DNA of 64,000 nt, taken from positions 4,278,001 through 4,342,000 of the forward strand of contig NZ_CP116942.1 in NCBI RefSeq assembly GCF_028532485.1. Reading direction: 5' to 3'. The notes below the pieces were generated by a model. The model did no database searches. It was not told the origin of the DNA and saw only the letters and a list, made by a program, of their open reading frames with translations. The translations under genes and the position numbers were made by a program. This DNA is from Iamia majanohamensis. Lineage in GTDB: Bacteria > Actinomycetota > Acidimicrobiia > Acidimicrobiales > Iamiaceae. Position 1 is the first letter of the stretch, and the number at the start of each line of letters is the position of its first letter. Below are positions 24,226 to 31,939 of the stretch, piece by piece.

Positions 24226-26265
24226 ATGAGCGACGAGACCGGGACCGAGCGCGAGGCGCACCGCCTCTACGACGCCGAGGGCGAGCCGACCACCGATCGC
24301 CCCTGGATCATCCGCACCTACTCCGGGCACTCCAGCCCGCGGGCGTCCAACGAGCTCTACCGGTCGAACCTGGCCGCGGGCCAGACCGGCCTGTCCATCG
24401 CCTTCGACCTGCCCACCCAGTGCGGCTACGACTCCGACGACCCCATCGCCAAGCCCGAGGTCGGCAAGGTCGGCGTGCCCATCACCAGCCTCGACGACAT
24501 GCACCTGCTGTTCGACGAGATCCCCATCGAGAAGATGAACACCTCGATGACGATCAACGGCACGGCCATGTGGCTGCTGGCCCTCTACGTGGCCCTGGCC
24601 CGCGAGCGGGGCGTCGACGTGGCCGAGCTCACCGGCACCACCCAGAACGACCTGGTCAAGGAGTACCTGGCCCGGGGCACCTACATCTACCCGCCGGCCG
24701 AGAGCATGCGGATCATCGCCGAGATGTACGAGTACTGCCTCGAGGAGATCCCCCGCTGGAACCCCTCGAACATCTGCTCGTACCACCTCCAGGAGGCGGC
24801 GGCCACGCCCACCCAGGAGGTCGCCTTCGCCCTGGCCAACGCCATCAGCCTCCTCGACCTCATCAAGGAGCGGGGCCACTTCACCGACGAGCAGTTCGAG
24901 CGGGCCGTCGGGCGCATCAGCTTCTTCGTCAACGCCGGCATCCGCTTCGTCGAGGAGACGTGCAAGATGCGCGCCTTCGGCGAGCTGTGGGACGAGTACT
25001 GCCGGGAGCGCTTCGGCGTCACCGACCCCAAGTACCGGCGCTTCCGCTACGGCGTGCAGGTCAACTCCCTCGGCCTCACCGAGACCCAGCCCGAGAACAA
25101 CGCCTGGCGCATCCTCATCGAGGCCCTGGGCGTCACCCTCAGCCGCGACGCCCGGGCCCGGGCCGTGCAGCTCCCGGCGTGGAACGAGGCCCTGTCGCTG
25201 CCCCGCCCCTGGGACCAGCAGTGGTCGCTGCGGCTCCAGCAGATCCTCGCCTACGAGACCGACCTGCTCGAGTACCCGGACCTCTTCGAGGGCTCGGTCG
25301 TGGTCGAGTCCAAGGTGGCCGAGATCAAGCGGGACGCCAAGGCCGAGATCGAGACCATCCTCGGCATGGGCGGCGTCATCCCCGCCATCGAGTCCGGCTA
25401 CATGAAGGGCGCCCTGGTCCGCTCCATGAGCGAGCGCATGACGGCCATCAACAGCGGCGAGCAGATCGTGGTCGGCGTCAACCGCTGGACCGAGGGCCTC
25501 CCCTCGCCGCTCCTCCAGGGCGACGACGGCGGCGTGTTCACCCTCGACGAGGCCGCCATCGCCGAGGCCATCGGGAGCCTGGAGGACGTCCGCGGCCGTC
25601 GCGACCAGGCCCGGGCCGATGCGGCCGTGGAGGCCCTCAAGGCCGCCGCCCGCGACGGCAGCAGCATGATGGAGCCCTCCATCGAGTGCGCCCTGGCCCG
25701 GGTGACCACCGGTGAGTGGGCCGGCGCCCTCCGCGAGGTGTTCGGCGAGTACCGCCCGTCGACCGGCGTCGAGGGCCAGCGCCTGGGCCTGGCCGGCGAC
25801 CGGGTCGACGCCCTGCGCACCCGGGTCCAGGCCCTGGCCGACACCCTGGGCCACCGGCCCAAGATCCTGGTCGGCAAGCCCGGCCTCGACGGCCACTCCA
25901 ACGGGGCCGAGGTCATCGCCGTCTCCGCCCGCCACGTCGGCTTCGACGTCGTCTACTCCGGCATCCGCCTGAGCCCGGAGGACATCGTGCAGTCGGCGGT
26001 GGAGGAGGGCGTCGACCTCATCGGCGCCTCGGTGCTCTCGGGCAGCCACGTGGAGCTGGCCCAGCAGATCGTCGACGGCCTCCGGGCCCACGGCGCCGAG
26101 GACACCCACGTGGTGGTGGGCGGCATCATCCCGCCGGGCGACGTGGCCAAGCTCAAGGGCATCGGCGTGGAGCGGGTGTACACCCCGGCCGACTACGAGC
26201 TCATCGACATCATGGAGTCGATCACCGACGTCATCGAGGCCACCCCCGCCTCCGGCGCCGCCTGA
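24226..26265 (+). CDS. Acyl-CoA mutase, MeaA/ethylmalonyl-CoA mutase-like, B12-dependent
   Basis: A 679-residue single-chain mutase. Residues 20-500 form the TIM-barrel substrate domain (RTYSGHSSPRASNELYR, FDLPTQCGYDSD, NTSMTINGTAMWLLALY, TGTTQNDLVKEYLARGTY). Residues 545-675 form the cobalamin-binding domain with base-off motif LDGHSNG (Asp555, His557), SVLSGSH and GGIIPPGD. FDLPTQ and NTSMTIN match MeaA/Ecm-type enzymes better than methylmalonyl-CoA mutase MutB, which has FDLATH/SMTMNG. Family reaction: carbon-skeleton rearrangement of an acyl-CoA (ethylmalonyl- to methylsuccinyl-CoA for Ecm). Other ethylmalonyl-CoA pathway genes are not in the window, so the exact substrate is inferred. 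The MeaB chaperone gene follows. Confidence 0.85.
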   Translation: MSDETGTEREAHRLYDAEGEPTTDRPWIIRTYSGHSSPRASNELYRSNLAAGQTGLSIAFDLPTQCGYDSDDPIAKPEVGKVGVPITSLDDMHLLFDEIPIEKMNTSMTINGTAMWLLALYVALARERGVDVAELTGTTQNDLVKEYLARGTYIYPPAESMRIIAEMYEYCLEEIPRWNPSNICSYHLQEAAATPTQEVAFALANAISLLDLIKERGHFTDEQFERAVGRISFFVNAGIRFVEETCKMRAFGELWDEYCRERFGVTDPKYRRFRYGVQVNSLGLTETQPENNAWRILIEALGVTLSRDARARAVQLPAWNEALSLPRPWDQQWSLRLQQILAYETDLLEYPDLFEGSVVVESKVAEIKRDAKAEIETILGMGGVIPAIESGYMKGALVRSMSERMTAINSGEQIVVGVNRWTEGLPSPLLQGDDGGVFTLDEAAIAEAIGSLEDVRGRRDQARADAAVEALKAAARDGSSMMEPSIECALARVTTGEWAGALREVFGEYRPSTGVEGQRLGLAGDRVDALRTRVQALADTLGHRPKILVGKPGLDGHSNGAEVIAVSARHVGFDVVYSGIRLSPEDIVQSAVEEGVDLIGASVLSGSHVELAQQIVDGLRAHGAEDTHVVVGGIIPPGDVAKLKGIGVERVYTPADYELIDIMESITDVIEATPASGAA

Positions 26266-26277
26266 CCCGTCGCCGTT

Positions 26278-26405
26278 GTGCCCGTTCTGGTCTAGCGACG
26301 AGCCCCCGAGGGCGGATCTCCAGACCAGAAGGGCACCGCCCTGGACGTCCTCCGCTTCTGGTCTCGGAACAGGCCCTGGAGGGCCGATCCTCAGACCAGA
26401 AGCGG
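26278..26405. repeat. Tandem pair of 28-nt-loop hairpin repeats between mutase and meaB
   Basis: Copy A (26278-26336): GTGCCC-g-TTCTGGTCT pairs with AGACCAGAAGGGCAC, 15 bp with one bulge. Copy B (26352-26405): CCGCTTCTGGTCT pairs perfectly with AGACCAGAAGCGG. Both loops are 28 bases. Copy B's loop holds GGCCCTGGAGGGCC, the reverse complement of the motif at 16.8 kb and at the same offset; copy A has GCCCCCGAGGGC. It could terminate mutase transcription or act as a REP-like element. Confidence 0.75.
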
Positions 26406-26467
26406 TCAGACCGGGAGCGCCCCCTCGGGGTTCGGCGGGGGGAGGGGGACGGCCTACCGTCGGCGGG

Positions 26468-27472
26468 GTGAGCGGGGCGCCCACCACCGACGACGAGCTG
26501 GCCGACCTGGTCGACCGGGCGCGCACGCTCGACAAGGTGGCCGTGGCCCGCCTCATCGGGGTGTTCGAGGACGCCCGGCCCGCGGCCGCGGCGACCCGGG
26601 CCCGGGTGCTGGAGCTGCTCGACGACGGCGCCGAGCCCGACGACGGGGGCTGCACCGTGCTCGGCATCACCGGCACACCCGGCTCGGGCAAGTCCTCGCT
26701 GCTGGCCCGCCTGACCGTCGACATGCTCGCCGCCGAGGCCGACCTCACCGTCGCGGTGCTGGCCATCGACCCCTCCAGCCCCATCTCCGGCGGCGCCCTG
26801 CTGGGCGACCGCACCCGCATGCGCGCCCCCCTCGACGAGCGGCGGCTGTTCTTCCGCAGCCAGGCGTCGGCCACCGAGCTGGGCGGGCTCTCGCCCTCCA
26901 GCTTCCAGGTCTGCCGCCTGCTCACCCGCCTGTTCCGCTGCGTGCTGGTCGAGACCGTCGGCATCGGCCAGAGCGAGGCCGACATCCGCCACCTGGCCGA
27001 CAAGGTGTACCTCGTGCTCCAGCCCCTCGGCGGCGACGAGGTCCAGTTCCTGAAGGCCGGGATCATCGAGGTGCCCGATGCCTTCGTCCTCAACAAGAGC
27101 GACGAGCCCACCGCCGAGCAGAGCTACCACCACCTGAAGGCGAGCCTCGGCCTGGCCCGGCCCTTCGAGGAGCACCCGCCCGAGATCCACCGCACCAGCG
27201 CCCGCACCGGCGCCGGCATGGACGAGCTGGCCGGTGCCCTGCTGACCGAGCTGGCCGAGGGCACGTCCCGGACCCACGCCGAGCGCGAGCCCCACTTCCT
27301 CGAGCGCTGGGTGGAGGACGAGTGGGGTCGCCAGGGCCGGCGCCACCTGGTCGACTCCTGCGGCGGGGCGGCGGCCCTCCTCGCCGAGGCCGGCGGCTTC
27401 GACCAGGCCCAGCTGGCCCTCGACGCCAGCATCCGCGCCGCCCTGGCCGGGGCCGACACCTCCGACACCTGA
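26468..27472 (+). CDS. meaB: Methylmalonyl-CoA mutase-associated GTPase MeaB
   Basis: A 334-residue G3E-type P-loop GTPase of the MeaB/ArgK family. It has the P-loop GTPGSGKS (69-76), the switch region IDPSSPISGGALLGDRTRM, ETVGIGQSE (G3-like) and NKSD (base specificity). It protects and reloads B12-dependent acyl-CoA mutases by gating cobalamin delivery and ejecting damaged cofactor. It lies directly downstream of the mutase, in the usual pairing, although a double hairpin intervenes. The GTG at 26468 is used. C-terminal helices are Ala-rich. Confidence 0.92.
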   Translation: MSGAPTTDDELADLVDRARTLDKVAVARLIGVFEDARPAAAATRARVLELLDDGAEPDDGGCTVLGITGTPGSGKSSLLARLTVDMLAAEADLTVAVLAIDPSSPISGGALLGDRTRMRAPLDERRLFFRSQASATELGGLSPSSFQVCRLLTRLFRCVLVETVGIGQSEADIRHLADKVYLVLQPLGGDEVQFLKAGIIEVPDAFVLNKSDEPTAEQSYHHLKASLGLARPFEEHPPEIHRTSARTGAGMDELAGALLTELAEGTSRTHAEREPHFLERWVEDEWGRQGRRHLVDSCGGAAALLAEAGGFDQAQLALDASIRAALAGADTSDT

Positions 27473-27637
27473 GCGCCCGCCTCACGGGTCGCATCCGGCC
27501 CCGGCCACGGGGCCGGGGGCGCGCACGGACGAGGGCCCCTCGCCCGGGCCGCCGCCCCTCCGTGTACCCGCAAGACGGGTAGAGGTCCCCGCCCGGATCG
27601 CCGGCCCGGGCCGGGTCGCCAGCCGTAGCGTCGACCC

Positions 27638-28210
27638 GTGCCCCGATCCCGAACCCTGCGCCCCCGCCTCGTGGCCCTCGTCGCGCTCGCCGCCCTCACC
27701 CTCGCCGCCGCGTGCGGGAGCGACCCGGAGCCGACCGCCACGGTCGCCTCCACCGCCCCCGCGGCCGACGCCGGCACCCCGTTCGGGGCCGACGAGCCGG
27801 ACGCGCCCGACGCCCCGGATGAGCCGACCGAGCCCGACACCGGTGGGGAGCCCGCCGACCCGCTCGACGCCTGCACCCTCCTCACCGCCGACGACGCGGC
27901 CGAGGCCCTCGGCGACGAGGTCGAGCCCGGACCCGTCCAGGAGGCCGAGGAGTGCGAGTGGACGACGGCCGACGACCGCACCGTCCAGGTCGCCCTCATC
28001 TCCGACGACGTCGACCTCTGGCGGGAGGCCCACGCCGCCTACGAGCCGGTCGAGGGCCTCGGCGACGAGGCCTACTACGGACCGGTCTTCGACGACGTGT
28101 CCTTCCTGGTGGACGGCCAGATCTACGAGGTCGACGTCGAGCTGCGGGGCGACGGCGACGGCGAGGAGGTCGCCATCGCCCTGGCCGAGGTGGTGCTGGC
28201 CCGGGTCTGA
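27638..28210 (+). CDS. Lipoprotein of unknown function (DUF3558-like)
   Basis: A 190-residue lipoprotein. The signal peptide LVALVALAALTLAAAC puts the lipobox Cys at about residue 26, followed by an acidic Pro/Thr/Asp-rich linker to about residue 70. The folded domain starts DACTLLTADDAAEALGDEVEPG and continues EECEWTTADDRTVQVAL, a two-Cys pattern like DUF3558 lipoproteins of actinobacteria. It is anchored outside the membrane. Role unknown. GTG start. It may be its own unit. Confidence 0.75.
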   Translation: MPRSRTLRPRLVALVALAALTLAAACGSDPEPTATVASTAPAADAGTPFGADEPDAPDAPDEPTEPDTGGEPADPLDACTLLTADDAAEALGDEVEPGPVQEAEECEWTTADDRTVQVALISDDVDLWREAHAAYEPVEGLGDEAYYGPVFDDVSFLVDGQIYEVDVELRGDGDGEEVAIALAEVVLARV

Positions 28211-28318
28211 GGGCCGTGCCGGGGGCGGGGAGGCCGGATCCCCGAAGGCGGGTGTGACGTCGGGTGCGAGGCTGGGGTCGAAGCCGGAGCCACCCGGCCC
28301 CCGACCCGGAAGGACCCG

Positions 28319-29263
28319 ATGCCCTCCCACCCCCGCCCGTTCCGCTTCGGCGTGCAGTGCTCGTCGCCGCCGGAGGTCGACGCCCGGTCGTGGGCCGCCC
28401 TGGCCCGTCGGCTGGAGGACCTGGGCGTGCACCGGATGACGGTGTCGGACCACCTCGACGACCAGCTCGCCCCCATCGCCTCGCTCATGGCCGCGGCCGA
28501 CGCCACCACCACCCTCCGGCTGGGCGCCCTGGTGCTCTGCAACGACTACCGCCACCCGGTGGTGATGGCCAAGGAGGCGGCGACCCTCGACGTCCTCTCC
28601 GACGGGCGCTTCGAGCTGGGCCTCGGGGCGGGCTGGATGACGAGCGACTACCTCCAGGCCGGCATCCCCTTCGACCCGGCCCCGGAGCGCATCGCCCGGC
28701 TGGAGGAGGCCATCACCATCGTCCGGGGCCTGTTCTCGGGCGAGCCGGTGACCTTCGCCGGCGACCACTACCGGGTCGACGGCATGACCGGGAGCCCGGC
28801 CCCCCGCCAGTCGCCGCTGCCCCTCCTGGTCGGCGGCGGCGGCCGGAAGGTGCTGGAGCTGGCCGGGCGCCACGCCGACATCGTCGGGCTCAACCCCCGC
28901 CTCCCCGGGGGCGTGATCGACGCCTCGGTGGGCCCCGACGCCACCGCCGCCGCGACCGAGCGCAAGCTGGGCTGGGTCCGGGCCGCCGCCGGCGACCGCT
29001 TCGCCGAGCTCGAGATCCAGACCCGGATCCACCTGGTGGCCATCACCGACGACCGCCGGGGCACGGCCGACGCCCTGGCCGAGGGGTTCGGCCTGAGCCC
29101 GGACGAGGCGCTGGCCTCGCCCCACGCCCTCTGCGGCACCCCGGAGCAGGTCGCCGACGACCTGGAGGAACGCCGAGAGCGCTTCGGCATCAGCGCCATC
29201 GGCCTGTCGCTCGGCGACCTCGACGCCATGGAGCCCGTCATCGCGCGCCTGGCCGGCACCTGA
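28319..29263 (+). CDS. LLM-class F420-type oxidoreductase (TIGR03621-like)
   Basis: A 314-residue luciferase-like monooxygenase-fold protein. It has FRFGVQCSSPPEVDARSWAALARRLEDLG at the N-terminus, TVSDHLDDQLAPIASLMAAAD, the flavin-binding strand LGALVLCNDYRHPVVMAKEAATLDVLSDGR-FELGLGAGW, and LPLLVGGGGRKVLELAGRHAD. The pattern is that of the TIGR03621 group of probable F420-dependent oxidoreductases in actinobacteria. Substrate unknown. ATG follows a GGAAGG ribosome-binding site. Confidence 0.85.
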   Translation: MPSHPRPFRFGVQCSSPPEVDARSWAALARRLEDLGVHRMTVSDHLDDQLAPIASLMAAADATTTLRLGALVLCNDYRHPVVMAKEAATLDVLSDGRFELGLGAGWMTSDYLQAGIPFDPAPERIARLEEAITIVRGLFSGEPVTFAGDHYRVDGMTGSPAPRQSPLPLLVGGGGRKVLELAGRHADIVGLNPRLPGGVIDASVGPDATAAATERKLGWVRAAAGDRFAELEIQTRIHLVAITDDRRGTADALAEGFGLSPDEALASPHALCGTPEQVADDLEERRERFGISAIGLSLGDLDAMEPVIARLAGT

Positions 29264-29301
29264 CGCGCACCTGACGCGCTCGGTGAAGAGCGGGAGAAAC
29301 G

Positions 29302-29364
29302 GGATCTGACGGGGTTTCAGATCCATCGCCGTGGGGATTGGACAGGGGTCCACCCATCGGTGGA
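29302..29364 (+). promoter_or_regulatory. Two inverted repeats in the leader region of a methyltransferase gene
   Basis: GGATCTGA (29302-29309) pairs with TCAGATCC (29317-29324) around a 7-base loop. TCCACC (29349-29354) pairs with GGTGGA (29359-29364) around CATC. TTGGAC (29338-29343) lies between them and TAGGAT (29365-29370) just after; their 21-base spacing is too long for a standard promoter. The first hairpin may end the upstream gene; the second may be an operator. Confidence 0.35.
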
Positions 29365-29486
29365 TAGGATCAACCGACCCCGTGTCGTGCCGCTTCCCGG
29401 TGCCGCTGCCCCTGACCCGGCCCCCGCACCTCCCCCGGCCCCGCCACGGCGCGATCCGCGAACCCGCGACCCACCGGAGGGACCCC

Positions 29487-30335
29487 GTGACCGAGAAGGC
29501 CGACTTCACCGACGAGTACAACGCCGCCGACCCCAGGGCGTACTACGCCAACCTGGGCTCGCTGGCCTACCAGGTGCCCGAGCACGGGGCCGCCGTGTTC
29601 CGCCACCTGGCCGAGGTGCTCGACGTCGAGGAGCGACCGCCGACCGTGCTCGACGTCTGCTGCTCCTACGGCATCAACGCCGCCCTCATGAACCACGACC
29701 TCTCCTTCGACGACCTCCGCCGCCACTACACCTCCCCCGAGGTGCGGGCCATGTCCCGGGCCGAGCTGGTGGAGGCCGACCGGGCCCTGCTGGCCGAGCA
29801 CCGCCGCGACGACGCCCACCGGGTGGTGGGCCTCGACATCTCCGAGGCCGCGGTCGGCTACGCGGTCGACGTCGGCCTCCTCGACGGGGGCATCGTCGCC
29901 GACCTGGAGACCGAGGCCGCGCCCTCCTCGGTCGTCGACGCCATGGGCCAGGCCGACCTGGTCACCGTCACCGGTGGCATCGGCTACGTCAACGAGCGCA
30001 CCTTCGACCAGATCGTCGCCGCCCGCGACGGCGCGCCGCCGTGGGTCGCGGCGCTCACCCTGCGCTGGATCGGCTTCGACGACGTGGCCCGCTCCCTCGA
30101 GGACCAGGGCCTGGTCACCGAGCGGGTCGACGGCTACGCCGTGCGCCAGCGCCGCTTCGCCGACGCCAGCGAGCGGGACCACGTGTTCTCGGCCCTCGAC
30201 GAGAAGGGTCTCGAGCCCACCCCCCTCGAGGAGGACGGCTGGCACTGCGCCGAGCTGTTCGTGGCCCGCCCGGCCGCCGCCGTCGACGACACGCCGGTCC
30301 AGGAGCTCATGGCCGGCGCCATCGTCGACGAGTAG
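29487..30335 (+). CDS. SAM-dependent methyltransferase-like protein
   Basis: A 282-residue protein from the GTG at 29487, preceded by GGAGGG five bases upstream. Residues of about 55-65 (TVLDVCCSYGINAALM) look like the SAM-binding motif I of class I methyltransferases, though D-x-x-C-S-Y-G is unusual. VVGLDISEAAVGYAVDVGL fits motif II, and ADLVTVTGGIGYV fits motif IV. The C-terminal ends with HCAELFVARP. Substrate not identifiable. A perfect 17-bp-arm hairpin follows the stop. Confidence 0.7.
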   Translation: MTEKADFTDEYNAADPRAYYANLGSLAYQVPEHGAAVFRHLAEVLDVEERPPTVLDVCCSYGINAALMNHDLSFDDLRRHYTSPEVRAMSRAELVEADRALLAEHRRDDAHRVVGLDISEAAVGYAVDVGLLDGGIVADLETEAAPSSVVDAMGQADLVTVTGGIGYVNERTFDQIVAARDGAPPWVAALTLRWIGFDDVARSLEDQGLVTERVDGYAVRQRRFADASERDHVFSALDEKGLEPTPLEEDGWHCAELFVARPAAAVDDTPVQELMAGAIVDE

Positions 30336-30371
30336 CCCCCACCCCCGCCGCTCGGGCCCCCCGCGGCCGCA

Positions 30372-30406
30372 GGTGATCAGGGTGTGCCCGGCACACCCTG
30401 ATCACC
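30372..30406. terminator. Perfect hairpin with 17-base arms
   Basis: GGTGATCAGGGTGTGCC, a single C, then its exact reverse complement. It lies between convergent genes (stops at 30335 and 30423) and shares the GTGTGCC-GGCACAC core with the hairpin at 21209. Probably a bidirectional terminator. Confidence 0.7.
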
Positions 30407-30422
30407 CGGTCGGCGGGGTGGG

Positions 30423-31163
30423 TCAGGTGGTGCCGGCGGCCAGGGCGAACATCTCGCGCAGGCCGTCCTCGCCCTGCTCGCCGGAGGCCCGGGCCACCAC
30501 CTCGCCGTCGGCGTCGATGGCCACCAGGAAGGGGAAGCCGGCCTCGCCGTAGGCCGCGGCGGCGGTGGGCAGCTGGCCGGCCTCGGCCTCGGAGTCCACG
30601 AGCACCGGGCCGGGCCAGCCCTCGTCGGCCAGCCAGGGGCCAGGCGGGAAGTTGGGTCGGGCCGGGTCGCTGCTGGTGGCCACGGCGGCCATGGACACGC
30701 CGTCGACGGTGCCGTCCTCGTCGGCCACGTCCACCAGGCGGGGGACCTCGGCCTGGCAGTGCGGGCACCAGTGGGCCAGGAACGCCACCACCATGGGGCC
30801 GTCGGTCGCCGGGTCGATGGTCACGGGGCCGCCGGAGGGGTCGACACCGGTGAGGGTGGGTGCGGCCATGCCGACGGCCGGGTCGGGCTCGGCCCCCGTG
30901 TACTCGGGGAGCGGCTCGCCCTCCACGGTCACCTTGCCGAAGGCCAGGTCGCCGTCGACGCCGGCGGCCGCCGGGGCGTCGGACCCGCCGCTGGTGACGC
31001 TCTCGTCGTCGTCGCCGCTGGTCAGGGCCACGACCACGATGGCGATCACCAGGACCACGGCCAGGCCTCCCGCCACCAGGGCGAACACGGGCACCCGGGG
31101 GCCGGAGCGGGCCGCCTCCACCCTGCTGAGCGGGCGTCCGGCGGTGGGCTTCTTCTGGGACAT
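30423..31163 (-). CDS. Membrane-anchored thioredoxin-domain protein (TlpA/DsbA-like)
   Basis: A 246-residue protein. One N-terminal membrane helix (FALVAGGLAVVLVIAIVVVAL, about 28-48) is followed by an acidic linker and then a thioredoxin-fold domain with FLAHWCPHCQAEVPRL. CPHC is the DsbA/DsbE-type active site. A cis-Pro region appears at GEAGFPFLVAID. Its start overlaps the stop of the DsbB-like gene by one base (TGATG). The pair suggests a disulfide-forming system outside the membrane of this monoderm, with the DsbB-like partner re-oxidising the thioredoxin domain. A reducing role cannot be excluded. Confidence 0.85.
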   Translation of the reverse strand: MSQKKPTAGRPLSRVEAARSGPRVPVFALVAGGLAVVLVIAIVVVALTSGDDDESVTSGGSDAPAAAGVDGDLAFGKVTVEGEPLPEYTGAEPDPAVGMAAPTLTGVDPSGGPVTIDPATDGPMVVAFLAHWCPHCQAEVPRLVDVADEDGTVDGVSMAAVATSSDPARPNFPPGPWLADEGWPGPVLVDSEAEAGQLPTAAAAYGEAGFPFLVAIDADGEVVARASGEQGEDGLREMFALAAGTT

Positions 31164-31738
31164 CAGACCTCCTGGAGGCGACCGGCGTCGGTCGGGACGG
31201 TGGGGGCGGGGCCGGCGGGGGCCGGTCCGCGGTCGAGGGCGAGGGCGGTGATCACGAGGGCGAAGGCCACGCCCGCCATGCGGGGGATGGTCCAGAACCC
31301 GAGCTGCTCCACCCAGCGGAGGGAGCAGGGGTTGGTGGGGTCGCAGCTGCCGCCCTCGAGCGTGGGGCGGATCTCGACGGCCACGTGCCACAGGTTGACG
31401 GCCAGGCCGAGGCCGGCCAGGACCAGGCCGGTGATCCGGGGGCTGCGGTCGCGCACGAACCAGCCCACGCCCAGCACCACGACCAGCGGGTACATGGCGA
31501 TGCGCTGGTACCAGCACAGCCGGCAGGGCGGGAAGTGGGCCACCTCGGAGAGGTAGAGGCTGCCCAGGGTGGCGACGGTGGCGACCAGCCACGCCAGGGG
31601 CAGGCCCTGGCCCGCCATCCGGTCGCGGAGCGGGCCACGGGTGGAGGGGAGGGCGGCGCCCACGAGCAGGGCGACGACGAGGACCGAGCCGGCGATGGCC
31701 AGCACGGCGAAGACGGTGGTGACCTGGTCCGGGGTCAC
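31163..31738 (-). CDS. Disulfide bond formation protein DsbB/BdbC-like
   Basis: A 191-residue membrane protein with about four to five helices. It has the quinone-side CxxC in HFPPCRLCWYQRIAMYPLV and a second Cys pair in GGSCDPTNPCSLRWVEQLGF, the standard DsbB layout. It passes electrons from a thiol oxidase to quinone. First gene of a two-gene operon with the thioredoxin-domain protein. GTG start. Confidence 0.9.
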   Translation of the reverse strand: MTPDQVTTVFAVLAIAGSVLVVALLVGAALPSTRGPLRDRMAGQGLPLAWLVATVATLGSLYLSEVAHFPPCRLCWYQRIAMYPLVVVLGVGWFVRDRSPRITGLVLAGLGLAVNLWHVAVEIRPTLEGGSCDPTNPCSLRWVEQLGFWTIPRMAGVAFALVITALALDRGPAPAGPAPTVPTDAGRLQEV

Positions 31739-31939
31739 GGGCGCGCCCCGCGGGTGGGCGGTCGTCGGCTCACGGTGTGCAGGTCGGTGCCCCGAGGGTC
31801 GTGGTTCCCGGCGCGGCCGCGACCCGGGACCGGGCGGAGGGGGCGTCGCACGCCCGGAAACCTACGGCGTCCCGGGGTCCGTCCCGGGGGCGGGGGCGGG
31901 CCCGCCGGGGCCGGTGGCCGCCTCCACCACACTGGGGGC

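Noticed and set aside
24226-26265. Methylmalonyl-CoA mutase large subunit (MutB)
   Set aside because: FDLPTQ and NTSMTINGTAMW differ from MutB's FDLATH and SMTMNGA and match MeaA-type enzymes; no small subunit gene is adjacent.
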